Source of the DNA: Pseudomonas asplenii
Lineage (GTDB): Bacteria > Pseudomonadota > Gammaproteobacteria > Pseudomonadales > Pseudomonadaceae
NCBI RefSeq assembly: GCF_001293465.1
Contig: NZ_JSYZ01000011.1
Coordinates: forward strand, 62,001-126,000
DNA: 64,000 bases
Direction: 5' to 3'
How positions within the stretch are numbered: the first letter of the stretch is position 1; each line of letters starts with the position of its first letter. Below are positions 17,950 to 26,739 of this stretch, one piece after another. The translations under genes and the position numbers were made by a program. The notes beneath the pieces were generated by a model. That model searched no databases. It was not told the DNA's origin and was given only the letters and a program-made list of their open reading frames with translations.

Positions 17950-19857
17950 ATGAATTTCTTTGAACACCAGGACCGCGCCCGCCGCCAAACCGGGCGCCTG
18001 GTCCTGTTGATGGCCCTGGCGGTCATCAGCCTGATCGCCCTGACCAGTCTGGCTCTGACCCTGATCTGGCACTTCTATGGCGAATCGGAGAGCCGCCGCA
18101 GCGTGACGCCGGTGCTGGACCCGACGCTGGTCGGCGCCGTGGCGCTGGTGGTGATCGGCGTGGTGCTGTTCGGCTCGCTGTACAAGCGCGTGCAGTTGAA
18201 TGCCGGCGGCAAGCTGGTCGCCGAAAGCCTCGGCGGGCGGCTGATCAACCTGGATCCCCAGGACTTCCATGAAAAGCGCCTGCTCAATGTGGTCGAGGAA
18301 ATGGCCCTGGCTTGCGGGGCGCCGGTGCCGTCGGTGTATGTCCTCGAAGAGGACAGTATCAACGCCTTTGCCGCCGGCCTGAGCCCCAAGGATGCGGTGA
18401 TTGGCGTGACCCAGGGAGCGATGAGCCTGCTCGATCGCGATGAGCTGCAGGGCGTGATCGCCCACGAGTTCAGCCATATCTACAACGGCGACATGCGCCT
18501 GAACATGCGGCTGATCGCCTTGCTCCACGGCATCCTGCTGATCGGCCTGATCGGACACTGGGTGTTGCGCAGCGATAGCGGTTCCTCGCGCCGTTCCTCG
18601 TCCTCGAACGACAACAAGGGCGAGCTGTTCAAGGTGGCCGTTGGCCTGACTCTGCTGATACTTGGCTATGCCGGGACATTTTTCGGCAACCTGATCAAGG
18701 CTGCTGTCAGTCGCCAGCGCGAATTCCTCGCCGATGCCTCGGCGGTGCAGTTCACCCGCAATCCCGACAGCATCGGTGGTGCCCTGAAGAAGATCGGCGG
18801 CCATGCGGCCGGCTCGCAGTTGCGGGCAGCGAATGCCGCCGAGTTCAGCCATCTGTATTTCGGGGCCGGGATCAAATCGGCCATCGACGGTCTGTTCGCC
18901 ACCCATCCGCCGTTGGCGGAACGTATTCGCCGAATCGAGCCGGGCTGGGATGGCCAGTATCCGCAGGTGAAACGCTCGGGCGACCACCCCGAAGAGCTGG
19001 TCGCGCCATCGACGCCGTCTGCTCGCCCGGCCGGGTCGACGGTCTTTGCGCAAGCGGCGGTTGCCCAGTCGATTGCCGCGATCGGCGACCCTGGCCTGGC
19101 GCACCTGCAGGAGGCCCGGGATACCCTGCAGACCTTGCCCGAGGCCCTGATCCGGGCTGTCCACGACAGGGAAGGCGCCCAGGCACTGGTCTACGGTCTG
19201 TTGCTCGATTCGGTGGAGGTCCTGCAGCAACAGCAACTGGACCTGCTGCGCCCGCATCTGCAGCCGGCCCTGGCCGAGCGCCTGGAAGCCTTGCGGGCAC
19301 CGTTGCGCGAGGTGCCCCAGGGGCAACGCCTGGCCCTGGTCGATCTGGCGATCCCGGCGCTCAGGCAGTTGGGCCGGGACGAGTTCAACGCCGTGAAGCG
19401 TGGCATGGCCTTGCTGATCCGCGCGGACGATCGGGTCGAGCTGCTGGAGTGGACCTTGTTGCGCATCGTCGAACGCAATGTCGAAGGTCTGCGCTCGGTG
19501 GCTGGCAAGTATCGCCTGGAGGCGCTGGCCGACGAGGTGGCGCTGCTGCTGTCGTTCCTGGCCCGGGCCGGGCAGGCTGATCCGCAGCGGGCCGGCCAGG
19601 CGTTTGCCCATGGCTGCGCCGAACTGGCGTTCGTGGTGCCGGCCTTCAGGGGCGAGGGCGACCTGAAAGCCCTGGAGGCGGCCTTGTATCGCCTGACCGG
19701 TTTGCTGCCGTTGCAGAAACCGGCACTGCTCAAGGCCATGGCCCGTTGCATCGGGCATGACGGCCAGGTCACTGCGGCCGAGGCTGAACTGATGCGGGCG
19801 GTGGCCGATATCCTCGATTGCCCGATGCCGCCGTTGCTTGCGGCGGCTCAGGCATGA
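17950..19857 (+). CDS. M48 family zinc metalloprotease with a large C-terminal helical extension
   Basis: A 635-residue membrane protease. Two helices lie near the N-terminus (about 18-45 and 55-78). The zinc motif HEFSH is at 172-176 and the third ligand Glu258 is in REFLADASAVQFTR. Two further hydrophobic helices lie between them, the HtpX-like topology. Residues about 350-635 are a Leu/Ala/Glu-rich helical region not found in HtpX (about 290 residues), so the protein is over twice the usual size. The upstream lemA gene forms a conserved type of pair. It probably degrades or trims damaged envelope proteins. The role of the extension is unknown; it could dock substrates. Confidence 0.88.
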   Translation: MNFFEHQDRARRQTGRLVLLMALAVISLIALTSLALTLIWHFYGESESRRSVTPVLDPTLVGAVALVVIGVVLFGSLYKRVQLNAGGKLVAESLGGRLINLDPQDFHEKRLLNVVEEMALACGAPVPSVYVLEEDSINAFAAGLSPKDAVIGVTQGAMSLLDRDELQGVIAHEFSHIYNGDMRLNMRLIALLHGILLIGLIGHWVLRSDSGSSRRSSSSNDNKGELFKVAVGLTLLILGYAGTFFGNLIKAAVSRQREFLADASAVQFTRNPDSIGGALKKIGGHAAGSQLRAANAAEFSHLYFGAGIKSAIDGLFATHPPLAERIRRIEPGWDGQYPQVKRSGDHPEELVAPSTPSARPAGSTVFAQAAVAQSIAAIGDPGLAHLQEARDTLQTLPEALIRAVHDREGAQALVYGLLLDSVEVLQQQQLDLLRPHLQPALAERLEALRAPLREVPQGQRLALVDLAIPALRQLGRDEFNAVKRGMALLIRADDRVELLEWTLLRIVERNVEGLRSVAGKYRLEALADEVALLLSFLARAGQADPQRAGQAFAHGCAELAFVVPAFRGEGDLKALEAALYRLTGLLPLQKPALLKAMARCIGHDGQVTAAEAELMRAVADILDCPMPPLLAAAQA

Positions 19858-19933
19858 CGCTGCTTCATTGGCTGCATCTATCTGGCTGATCCATGCGTTA
19901 CACTGATCAATCTGTTTCCGATGAGTGTACGCC

Positions 19934-20836
19934 GTGGCCATCAACTTCGATTTGAACGACCTGCAGGCCTTTCGCGCGGTGGTCGAGCAGGGCAGTTTCC
20001 GCAAGGCGGCCCAGGCCATCAATATTTCCCAGCCGGCCCTGAGCCGGCGGGTGGAAAAGCTCGAGGAAGCCCTTGGCGTGCGGCTGTTCGAACGCACCAC
20101 CCGACGGGTCAGCCTGACCCAGGTCGGTCGCGCCTTCGCGCCCACGGTGGAGCGGCTGCTGGATGATCTGGACGTTGCGCTGCTGGGCATCACCGATGTC
20201 GCTTCGACCCGGCTGGGGCATGTCACCGTGGCCTGCGTGCCCTCGGCGGCGTATTACTTCATGCCCAAGGTGATTGCCCACTATCACCGCCAGTACCCGA
20301 AGATCCGGATCAAGGTGCTCGATTCCAGCGCCAACGACGTGCATGCGGCGGTGCTCAGCGGCGAGGCGGACTTCGGCCTGAGCTTCACGGGCAATCTGCA
20401 GCCGGAAATCGAGTTCGAGCTGCTGGTGGAGGAGCGTTACGTGGTGGCCTGCCGACGTGATCATCCGTTGGCGCAGCGGGCCAGTGTGAGCTGGAAGGAA
20501 CTGTACCAGCAGGACTACATCAGCCTCGACAAGACTTCGGGCAACCGTTTCCTGCTCGATCAGGCACTGATTCGTCTCACGCCGGAAAAGCCGGGGGTCT
20601 GCGAGACCCGGCACGTCACGACCATGATCGGCCTGGTGGAAGCGGGGCTAGGGGTGGCGGCGGTGCCGACCATGGCGATGCCGGGACCGGAGCATCCGAT
20701 TCTGACCGGTGTGCCGTTGATCGAGCCGCAGGTGATGCGCAAGGTGGGGTTGCTCAAGCGCCGGGGCCGGGTGCTGACCCCGGCGGCTCTGGAGCTGGAG
20801 CGGCTGATCGTGGAAATGAAGCAGCCGGCGGGGTAG
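19934..20836 (+). CDS. LysR-family transcriptional regulator
   Basis: A 300-residue LysR protein. The N-terminal HTH is clear (FDLNDLQAFRAVVEQGSFRK, then SQPALSRRVEKLEEALGVRL). The rest is an effector domain with a typical ending. GTG 19934 (MAINFDLND) is chosen over GTG 19925 because GATGAG sits about 8 bases upstream; either is possible. It converges on the ModA-like gene and the MFS gene behind it, so it is the best candidate regulator of that transport operon, whose promoter region carries phased TGCATTTT repeats. The ligand is unknown; a di- or tricarboxylate would fit the MFS neighbour. Confidence 0.88.
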   Translation: MAINFDLNDLQAFRAVVEQGSFRKAAQAINISQPALSRRVEKLEEALGVRLFERTTRRVSLTQVGRAFAPTVERLLDDLDVALLGITDVASTRLGHVTVACVPSAAYYFMPKVIAHYHRQYPKIRIKVLDSSANDVHAAVLSGEADFGLSFTGNLQPEIEFELLVEERYVVACRRDHPLAQRASVSWKELYQQDYISLDKTSGNRFLLDQALIRLTPEKPGVCETRHVTTMIGLVEAGLGVAAVPTMAMPGPEHPILTGVPLIEPQVMRKVGLLKRRGRVLTPAALELERLIVEMKQPAG

Positions 20837-20868
20837 TGGGGGTTATGAGGTGGGGGCTGGCCAGGCCG

Positions 20869-20924
20869 TTTGCGGATGAATCCGGTTCCCACGGACTGTT
20901 GTGAGAACCGGATCTGTCCGCGAA
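20869..20924. repeat. REPIN-like inverted repeat
   Basis: The arm at 20869-20892 (TTTGCGGATGAATCCGGTTC onward) and the arm at 20901-20924 are near-complementary over about 24 bases with a short spacer. They resemble the fluorescent-Pseudomonas REP consensus (TTCGCGGRCAGAYCCGGTTC). It lies between convergent genes and may act as their shared transcript end. Confidence 0.7.
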
Positions 20925-20952
20925 AGCGCCAGCATCCGCCGCGCAAAACGGC

Positions 20953-21723
20953 TCAGCGGCTCACTGAGTCCAGCCCGGTGGCCTTCACCGTCTCCTGGGC
21001 AGCCGGGGCAGCCAGGTACTGGAGCAATGCCTTAGCCTGTTCCGGGTGTTGTGCATCAACCGGAATACCGGCGGCGAACCGGGTCACCGATTGCACCGAC
21101 TCCGGAATCTTGCCGACAAAGGTCACCCCCGGTACCGGCAGCAGCTCGCTGACCTGCTGGAAGCCCAACTGGTATTCGCCGCTAGCCACCACCGTGCCCA
21201 CCGGGATCTTCGGTACCATGCTCGCCTTGGGCTTGAGCTGGGCCTCGATGCCCAGGCGCTTGAAGAGCTGCTCCTGGATATACACACCGCTGGCGCTATC
21301 GGAGTAGGCCACGGACTTGGCCTTGAGCAGGGTGTCCTTCAGTTCCTGCTCGGTGCCGATGGCCGGCTTGGCACTGCCTTCGCGCACCACCAGGCCGATC
21401 CGCGAGTCGGCCAGTTCGACCCGCGAAGCGGGCACGACCTTGCCTTGCTTGATCAGTTCATCGAGGGCGTAGCCGACCATGATCACCACATCGGCCTTTT
21501 CGCCGCGCGCCAGTCGATTGGGGATCGCCTCCGGGGCCTTGCCCATGGACGGGCCGAGCGCGGTGTCGAGGGTGTTGCCGGTTTCGGCGGCGAATTTCGG
21601 GCCGAGAATCTTGTAGGCGGCAGTAAAGCCACCGGAAGTCATCACGCGGATTTCCTCGGCCTGGGCGACGCTGCCCAGGGCCATGCTGCCGATCAGGGCG
21701 AGTTTCAGAAAGAGTGCTTTCAT
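20953..21723 (-). CDS. ModA-like periplasmic substrate-binding protein
   Basis: A 256-residue exported protein. It has a Sec signal peptide (MKALFLKLALIGSMALGSVAQA, cut before EEIRV) and then a type II periplasmic-binding fold of the ModA-like SBP_bac_11 group (VMTSGGFTAAYKILGPKFAA; ADVVIMVGYALDELIKQGKV). No ModB/ModC permease or ATPase is adjacent. It instead follows an MFS transporter gene by 78 bases, the same arrangement seen for solitary binding proteins that scavenge organic ligands. Molybdate transport is therefore unlikely. ATG 21723 with AAGAAGAG upstream is the start; GTG 21726 directly precedes it. Confidence 0.82.
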   Translation of the reverse strand: MKALFLKLALIGSMALGSVAQAEEIRVMTSGGFTAAYKILGPKFAAETGNTLDTALGPSMGKAPEAIPNRLARGEKADVVIMVGYALDELIKQGKVVPASRVELADSRIGLVVREGSAKPAIGTEQELKDTLLKAKSVAYSDSASGVYIQEQLFKRLGIEAQLKPKASMVPKIPVGTVVASGEYQLGFQQVSELLPVPGVTFVGKIPESVQSVTRFAAGIPVDAQHPEQAKALLQYLAAPAAQETVKATGLDSVSR

Positions 21724-21763
21724 CACATGTCTCTTCTTGGAAGGGTGGAATACGGTGCTGCCC

Positions 21764-21783
21764 CATGGGAACCGGCTCCCACA
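21764..21783. repeat. REP-like short palindrome
   Basis: TGGGAACCGGCTCCCA is a near-palindrome followed by CAGG, matching half of the Pseudomonas REP core. It lies between the MFS gene and the ModA-like gene of the same operon and could cause partial transcript ending or stabilisation. Confidence 0.45.
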
Positions 21784-21801
21784 GGGCAGAGGGGGCCCAA
21801 G

Positions 21802-23100
21802 CTAGAGGGCAGGCTTGAGCTGCAGATTCGCCTTGCGATACAGGAACAGCGTCGCGCACAGCGCACAGATGGCGGCAAGGCTCATCCAGTAACCCGGTGC
21901 GGCCTTGTCACCGCTGTATTCGATCAGCGCCGTGGAAATCGCCGGGGTGAAACCGCCGAACACCGCGGTCGCCAGGCTGTAGGCCAGGGAGAAACCGGCC
22001 ACGCGGACTTCCGCCGGCATGATTTCGGTCAGCGCGGCAATCATCGCGCCGTTGTACATGCCGTAGAGGAACGACAGCCACAGCAGCACCAGCAGCATGC
22101 TGCTGAAGCTCGGTGCCTTGACCAGCAGCGACAGCGCCGGATAGGCCGTGGCCAGGGTCAGCCCGGCCATGGCCAGCAGTACCGGACGGCGGCCGATGCG
22201 GTCGGAGAGGGCGCCGCCCAGGGGCAGCCAGCAGAAGTTGGAGACACCCACCAGCAGGGTCACCAGCAGGCTGTCGGCGGTGCTCAGGTGCAGTACGGTC
22301 TTGCCGAAGGTCGGTGCGTAGACGGTGATCAGGTAGAAGGCGGTGGTGGTCAGCGCGACCATCAGCATGCCGGCAATCACCGTGACCCAGTTCTGTGCCA
22401 GGGTGTTGAGCACTTCACGCATGCCCGGGCGACGCTTGCGCTGGGCGAACTCCTCGGTTTCCGCCAGGTTGCGGCGCAGGAAGAAGATGAACGGCACGAT
22501 CAGGCAACCGAGCATGAACGGAATGCGCCAGCCCCAATCGGCCACGGCGCTGGCGGCCATCCACTGGTTCAGGCCATAACCCAGGGCGGCGGCGACCACC
22601 ACGGCGACCTGCTGGCTGCAGGACTGCCAGGCAACGTAGAAACCCTTGCGCCCCGGTGTGGCGATTTCCGCCAGATAGACCGAGACCCCGCCCAGCTCGG
22701 CGCCGGCGGAAAACCCTTGCAGCAGGCGCCCGAGCAGGACCAGGGCCGGAGCCAGCAGGCCGATGCTCTCGTAGCCGGGTACCAGCACGATCAGGATGGT
22801 GCCGCTGGCCATGATCGACAGGGTGACGATCAGGCCCTTGCGCCGACCGACCTCATCGATATAGGCACCGAGAATGACCGCGCCCAGCGGGCGCATCAGG
22901 AAGCCGGCACCGAAGACCGCGAAGGTCATCATCAGCGAGGCGAACTCACTGCTGGCAGGAAAGAAGGCGGCAGCGATATAGGTGGCGTAGAAGCCGAAGA
23001 GAAAGAAGTCGAACTGCTCGAGGAAGTTGCCCGAGGTGACACGGAATACCGCGCCCGCCTTGGCACGGGCGGAACTGGCGGTGGGTGGTGTGGCGTGCAT
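21802..23100 (-). CDS. MFS metabolite:H+ symporter, citrate/tricarballylate (TcuC/CitA)-like
   Basis: A 432-residue, 12-helix transporter of the metabolite:proton symporter family. Signatures are NFLEQFDFFLFGFYATYIA, GAVILGAYIDEVGRRKGL between helices 2 and 3, and LLQGFSAGAELGGVSVYLAE in helix 4-5. These are the hallmarks of CitA/TcuC/ShiA-type importers of carboxylic acids. The helix 1 sequence is most like the citrate-tricarballylate branch. It is the first gene of an operon with the ModA-like binding protein, with a 313-base promoter gap upstream. Import of a carboxylate such as citrate, tricarballylate or aconitate is the likely role; the exact substrate is inferred. Confidence 0.85.
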   Translation of the reverse strand: MHATPPTASSARAKAGAVFRVTSGNFLEQFDFFLFGFYATYIAAAFFPASSEFASLMMTFAVFGAGFLMRPLGAVILGAYIDEVGRRKGLIVTLSIMASGTILIVLVPGYESIGLLAPALVLLGRLLQGFSAGAELGGVSVYLAEIATPGRKGFYVAWQSCSQQVAVVVAAALGYGLNQWMAASAVADWGWRIPFMLGCLIVPFIFFLRRNLAETEEFAQRKRRPGMREVLNTLAQNWVTVIAGMLMVALTTTAFYLITVYAPTFGKTVLHLSTADSLLVTLLVGVSNFCWLPLGGALSDRIGRRPVLLAMAGLTLATAYPALSLLVKAPSFSSMLLVLLWLSFLYGMYNGAMIAALTEIMPAEVRVAGFSLAYSLATAVFGGFTPAISTALIEYSGDKAAPGYWMSLAAICALCATLFLYRKANLQLKPAL

Positions 23101-23413
23101 CGTTAGATCTCCAGCGTTTTTATGGCCTGCATCGGGTGCAGATTTTTATTGGTGGTGATACTGGAGCAGCCTTATAGATTTGATAAGTGCATTTTTAGAA
23201 TGGATTGATGCATTTTGTGGATCATTGCCAAGCTTTTGGTTGGGCGTGCTCCCAGAAAGCGCTAGTTTATCGGGCAGAGTCAGGAGATCACCCTGGGCGG
23301 CGGGACGGAGCCAAGCCTGATGTGAGTTCGTACAGTCAGGGTTCAGCAAGATCTGCTCACGGATATTGAGCAAAACGCTATGATCCGCAGGGTAGAGCGG
23401 ATTTCGGGGGTGT
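23101..23413. other. 313-base divergent promoter region, locally AT-rich
   Basis: This non-coding stretch separates the carboxylate MFS gene (minus) from the DHA2 MFS gene (plus). It is clearly more AT-rich than its surroundings from 23141 to 23240, consistent with promoters. It carries phased TGCATTTT repeats, listed separately. An open frame on the minus strand (23146-23592) overlaps the DHA2 gene, has no start context or family features, and is not taken as a gene. Confidence 0.6.
23188..23216. promoter_or_regulatory. Two TGCATTTT direct repeats spaced 21 bases, possible regulator site
   Basis: TGCATTTT occurs at 23188-23195 and 23209-23216, exactly two helical turns apart, in the AT-rich promoter region upstream of the carboxylate transporter. 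Same-face spacing suggests binding of a dimeric or tetrameric regulator, possibly the LysR protein encoded at 19934-20836. Confidence 0.4.
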
Positions 23414-24784
23414 GTGATCAGCGGTTCATCGGGAATTTTCGGGCTGCGCCTGTCGCGCCAGGCCAGTGGCATGTTGGCGATTCTGATCGCCATCGGCCTG
23501 TCATCGTTGGACACCGCCATTGCCAATACGGCATTGCCGGCGATTTCCAGCAGTCTGCACACCACGCCCGCCGCTTCGGTGTGGATCATCAACGCCTATC
23601 AGCTGGCGGCGGTGGCCACCCTGCTGGCCTTCGCCTCCCTCGGCGGGGTGCTTGGGCATCGCAAGATCTATATGTTCGGCCTGGTGCTGTTCACCGTGGC
23701 CTCGGCGTTGTGTGCGATGTCGACCACCTTGACCCAACTGACGCTCGCCCGGGTGCTGCAGGGCATTGGCGGCAGTGCGATCATGAGTGTCAACGCGGCG
23801 CTGATCTTCAGCCTGTTCCCGCCGGAAAAACTCGGCAAGGGCATGGGGCTCAATGCGCTGGTGGTGGGGATCTCGTTCGCCGCCGGGCCCACCGTGGCCT
23901 CGCTGATCCTGTCGGTGGCCGACTGGCCCTGGCTGTTCGGGGTGAACATTCCCATCGGGCTGATTGCGCTGGCGATGGCGATCCCTTCGCTGCCGCATAC
24001 GCCGCCCAATGGCCAGCGCTTCGCCTGGGGCACGGCCGGCCTGAGCGCGCTGACCTTCGGTTCGCTGATCTATGCGTTGGGCGAGGGCGCCCAGTTCGCC
24101 GGGGCGACGGCGATCTGCATGGCACTGCTGGTGTGTGTCTGCGCCGGTTACCTGATGATTCGCCGGGAGGCCGGGCATCCGGCGCCGATGTTTCCCCTCG
24201 ATCTGCTCAAGCGGCCGATGTTTGCCTTGTCAGCCCTGACGGCCTTTTGCTCGTTTGCCACCCAGGGCCTGGCGTTCGTCTCCTTGCCGTTCTTTTTCGA
24301 GACGGTGCTGGGCCGCGATCCGGTACAGACCGGCTACCTGATGACGCCCTGGTCGGTGGTGGTGGCGTTGATCGCCCCCTTAGCCGGGCGACTGTCGGAC
24401 CGCTACCCGCCAGGGTTGCTCGGGGGAATCGGCCTGGGCGTGCTATCGCTGGGCATGTTGTCCCTGGCCTTGCTGCCCAGTGATCCGAGTGCATTGGAGA
24501 TCGGCATCCGCATGATCATCTGCGGGCTGGGTTTCGGCTTCTTCCAGTCGCCGAACCAGAAGGCGCTGTTGACCAGCGCGCCGCGTGAGCGCAGCAGCGG
24601 GGCCAGCGGGACGATCGCCACGGCGCGGTTGCTCGGGCAGTCGACCGGGGCGGCGCTGGTGGCCTTGAGTTTCGGTATCTCGAGCCATGAGGGGCCGATT
24701 CTGGCACTGTTTATCGGGGCGGGGTTTGCGGCGGCGGCTTGCCTGGCGAGTTTTTCGCGGTTGGTGGCGCGTCACGACATTTGA
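23414..24784 (+). CDS. MFS drug/metabolite exporter, DHA2-type
   Basis: A 456-residue multi-helix membrane protein. Motif A-like LGGVLGHRKIYMFGLVLFTV and the antiporter motif C-like AAGPTVASLILSVADWPWLF are visible, with ALDTAIANTALP-type helix 1 (LDTAIANTALPAI), the hallmark of the DHA2 (EmrB/QacA/SmvA) branch with up to 14 helices. Exporters of this group expel cationic dyes, biocides or metabolites using the proton gradient. The start is GTG 23414, preceded by GGGGG; no in-frame ATG precedes helix 1 better. No adjacent TetR or membrane-fusion partner was found, so the cargo is unknown. Confidence 0.85.
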   Translation: MISGSSGIFGLRLSRQASGMLAILIAIGLSSLDTAIANTALPAISSSLHTTPAASVWIINAYQLAAVATLLAFASLGGVLGHRKIYMFGLVLFTVASALCAMSTTLTQLTLARVLQGIGGSAIMSVNAALIFSLFPPEKLGKGMGLNALVVGISFAAGPTVASLILSVADWPWLFGVNIPIGLIALAMAIPSLPHTPPNGQRFAWGTAGLSALTFGSLIYALGEGAQFAGATAICMALLVCVCAGYLMIRREAGHPAPMFPLDLLKRPMFALSALTAFCSFATQGLAFVSLPFFFETVLGRDPVQTGYLMTPWSVVVALIAPLAGRLSDRYPPGLLGGIGLGVLSLGMLSLALLPSDPSALEIGIRMIICGLGFGFFQSPNQKALLTSAPRERSSGASGTIATARLLGQSTGAALVALSFGISSHEGPILALFIGAGFAAAACLASFSRLVARHDI

Positions 24785-24807
24785 CGTGCTGGCCCCGCCT
24801 TTGGCGG

Positions 24808-24845
24808 TTCGCGGGCAACCGAGCATCGGCCGGCCGCTCCTGCAA
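24808..24845. repeat. REP-like element with an interrupted core
   Basis: TTCGCGGGCAACCGAGCATC followed by CCGCTCCTGCA resembles the Pseudomonas REP consensus (TTCGCGGGCAAGCCCGCTCC) with about a dozen inserted bases in the loop region. It lies between two MFS genes. Confidence 0.45.
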
Positions 24846-24856
24846 GGGGGAAAGGG

Positions 24857-26044
24857 ATGGGCAGGGATTACCTGGCGTTTTTTGCGTCGTTGTTTCTTTC
24901 AAGGCTGGCCGATCAGATCCTGTTGTTCATCGTCCCGCTGATGGTGTTCCAGACCACCCACAGTGCCGCCTGGACGGGATTGGCGTTCTTTGCCGAGGCG
25001 TTGCCACGGTTTCTGGCCTTTCCGGTATGCGGGGCCTTGTGCGACCGCTTTTCGCCGGTGCGTATCCTGCATCTGAGCCAGGCCTGCCGGGCCGTGGCCT
25101 GCGTACTGGCCGTTGCCGGTCACGGGCTGTTCGACGGGATCTACTGGCTGGTTGTGCTGTCGGCGTTGTGCGGGGTACTGACCACCCAGGGCATCATGGC
25201 CCGGGAGGTGCTGTTGCCGCATATCTTCGCGCGCTACAGCTACACCAGGACGCTGTCCTATTCGCAGATCGCCGACCAGAGCGGCCTGGTGCTCGGCCCA
25301 TTGTTGGCCGCGCTGCTGCTGGAGGCCATGGCCTGGCAATGGGTGGTGCTGGGGGTGGCCGGGCTGTTCGTGCTGGCCGACCTGGCGATGCTCGCCTGGA
25401 AACGCAGCAGCGCGGTCACGCTCCCTGCCTTCGAACAGCAGCCGGGACCCTGGCTGCAGCCCTTGCGCACGGCCCTGGGGCATATCCGCACGCTGCCCGA
25501 GTTGCAGAAAATCATCTGTCTGGCGGTCGGGGTCAACCTGATCGTCGGCGTGACCCTGGCGACCTCCGCCACCCTGGTGGTCGGCGTCCACGAGCAGGGC
25601 AAGGATTACTATGCCGGGCTGCAGGCGGTGGGCGCCGGTGTGACCATCGCCATCCTGTTCGTGCTGGCACGGATCAGCCTGTCGTTGCGCCTGCTGGGCG
25701 GGCTGTCCTATGCGCTGATTCTGCTGGGCGGTTTCATCAGCGGCTTCAGTCCCTCGATCGCAGGGTATGTGCCAGGCTTCCTGCTGGTGATCGGCTTTGA
25801 CAAGATGTTCAACGTGTACATGCGCAGCGTCCGCCAGCGGGCCATCCCGGTGCAGGATTTCGGCAAGACCGTTGGCGTGATCACCTTGCTGAACAACCTG
25901 TCGCAGCCCCTGGCAGGTTTGCTGGTCGGGATACTGGCGGCACCGCTGGGGGCTCGTGGGGTGGTGCTGGTGCTGAGCATGGCAAGCACGCTCATCGGCG
26001 TGGCGGTGTGCTGGCGATGGTTCAGGCGCGTACCGAAAACCTGA
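24857..26044 (+). CDS. MFS transporter, EntS-like
   Basis: A 395-residue protein with about 12 helices, starting MGRDYLAFFASLFLSRLADQ, a helix-1 pattern common to EntS/MFS_3 exporters. The loop 2-3 motif is CGALCDRFSPVRILHLSQAC. It starts after AAGGGATGG, with GGGGGAAAGG as ribosome site. It follows the DHA2 gene on the same strand after 72 bases with a REP-like element. Members of this group export small molecules such as siderophores or act as antibiotic exporters, but no siderophore genes are nearby, so the substrate is not assigned. Confidence 0.8.
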   Translation: MGRDYLAFFASLFLSRLADQILLFIVPLMVFQTTHSAAWTGLAFFAEALPRFLAFPVCGALCDRFSPVRILHLSQACRAVACVLAVAGHGLFDGIYWLVVLSALCGVLTTQGIMAREVLLPHIFARYSYTRTLSYSQIADQSGLVLGPLLAALLLEAMAWQWVVLGVAGLFVLADLAMLAWKRSSAVTLPAFEQQPGPWLQPLRTALGHIRTLPELQKIICLAVGVNLIVGVTLATSATLVVGVHEQGKDYYAGLQAVGAGVTIAILFVLARISLSLRLLGGLSYALILLGGFISGFSPSIAGYVPGFLLVIGFDKMFNVYMRSVRQRAIPVQDFGKTVGVITLLNNLSQPLAGLLVGILAAPLGARGVVLVLSMASTLIGVAVCWRWFRRVPKT

Positions 26045-26147
26045 TCGCGCCACTGGAAAAACCCCGCTGATTGGATATTCTGTGCGGCGATTATTGATCC
26101 GGCCAGCCGCTGCTACAGGCCTGGCGACAAGTACAGAGGATGTGGTG

Positions 26148-26699
26148 ATGGCGGGCAGGTTGATCTATCTCATCGGGCCTTCGGGCTCCGGCAAGGACAG
26201 TCTGCTCGATGCCGCCCGCGATGACCTGGCGCAGCATGGCTGCCGGATCGTGCGACGGGTCATTACCCGTTCCGCCGAGGCGGTGGGCGAAGCGGCCCAC
26301 GGGGTCAGTGCCGAGCAGTTCGCGGCGATGCGCGAGCAGGGGGCCTTTGCCATGAGCTGGGAGGCCAACGGCCTGAGCTATGGCATTCCCGTTGAAATCG
26401 ATCAATGGCTGGCTGATGGCCTGGACGTGCTGGTCAACGGCTCGCGCGGCTACCTGCCCCAGGCCCGCCAGCGTTATCCCGACCTGCTGGCGGTGTTGCT
26501 GACGGTGGACCAGGCGGTATTGCGCGAGCGGCTGCTGGAGCGGCGTCGTGAGTCGCCGGCGGAGATCGAGGCACGGTTGGCGCGCAATGCGGCCTTTACC
26601 CTCGGAGCCGGAGACGACCCGTCGCTGGTGCTGCTGGACAACTCCGGGCCGATCCGCCAGACCGTGACCCGGCTGTTCGCCCTGATCGGCAAGGGGTGA
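26148..26699 (+). CDS. phnN: Ribose 1,5-bisphosphate phosphokinase PhnN
   Basis: A 183-residue P-loop kinase of guanylate-kinase-like fold. Walker A is GPSGSGKD at residues 10-17, with the PhnN-specific aspartate after the lysine. The substrate region RRVITRSAEA and the EANGLSYGIP segment follow guanylate kinase/PhnN order. PhnN phosphorylates ribose 1,5-bisphosphate to PRPP and is usually part of the C-P lyase (phosphonate) pathway. ATG 26148 with AGAGGA seven bases upstream is the start. No other phn gene is within this window, so it is either an orphan or separated from its pathway. Confidence 0.88.
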   Translation: MAGRLIYLIGPSGSGKDSLLDAARDDLAQHGCRIVRRVITRSAEAVGEAAHGVSAEQFAAMREQGAFAMSWEANGLSYGIPVEIDQWLADGLDVLVNGSRGYLPQARQRYPDLLAVLLTVDQAVLRERLLERRRESPAEIEARLARNAAFTLGAGDDPSLVLLDNSGPIRQTVTRLFALIGKG

Positions 26700-26739
26700 A
26701 CCCGCCGACGTCCCGGCAGGTGTTGTCTGAAGTTGAAGG

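Noticed and set aside
17302..20226. A very long open frame on the minus strand opposite lemA, the M48 protease and the LysR gene
   Set aside because: It is antisense to three genes with clear motifs. Its Gln/His/Arg-rich translation is typical of the antisense reading of high-GC genes and has no family feature.
20953..21723. Calling the ModA-like protein a molybdate transporter component
   Set aside because: No permease or ATPase partner is present and its operon partner is a carboxylate MFS transporter.
23146..23592. A 148-codon frame on the minus strand across the divergent promoter of two MFS genes
   Set aside because: It overlaps the start of the DHA2 exporter, lacks a ribosome site and shows no domain.
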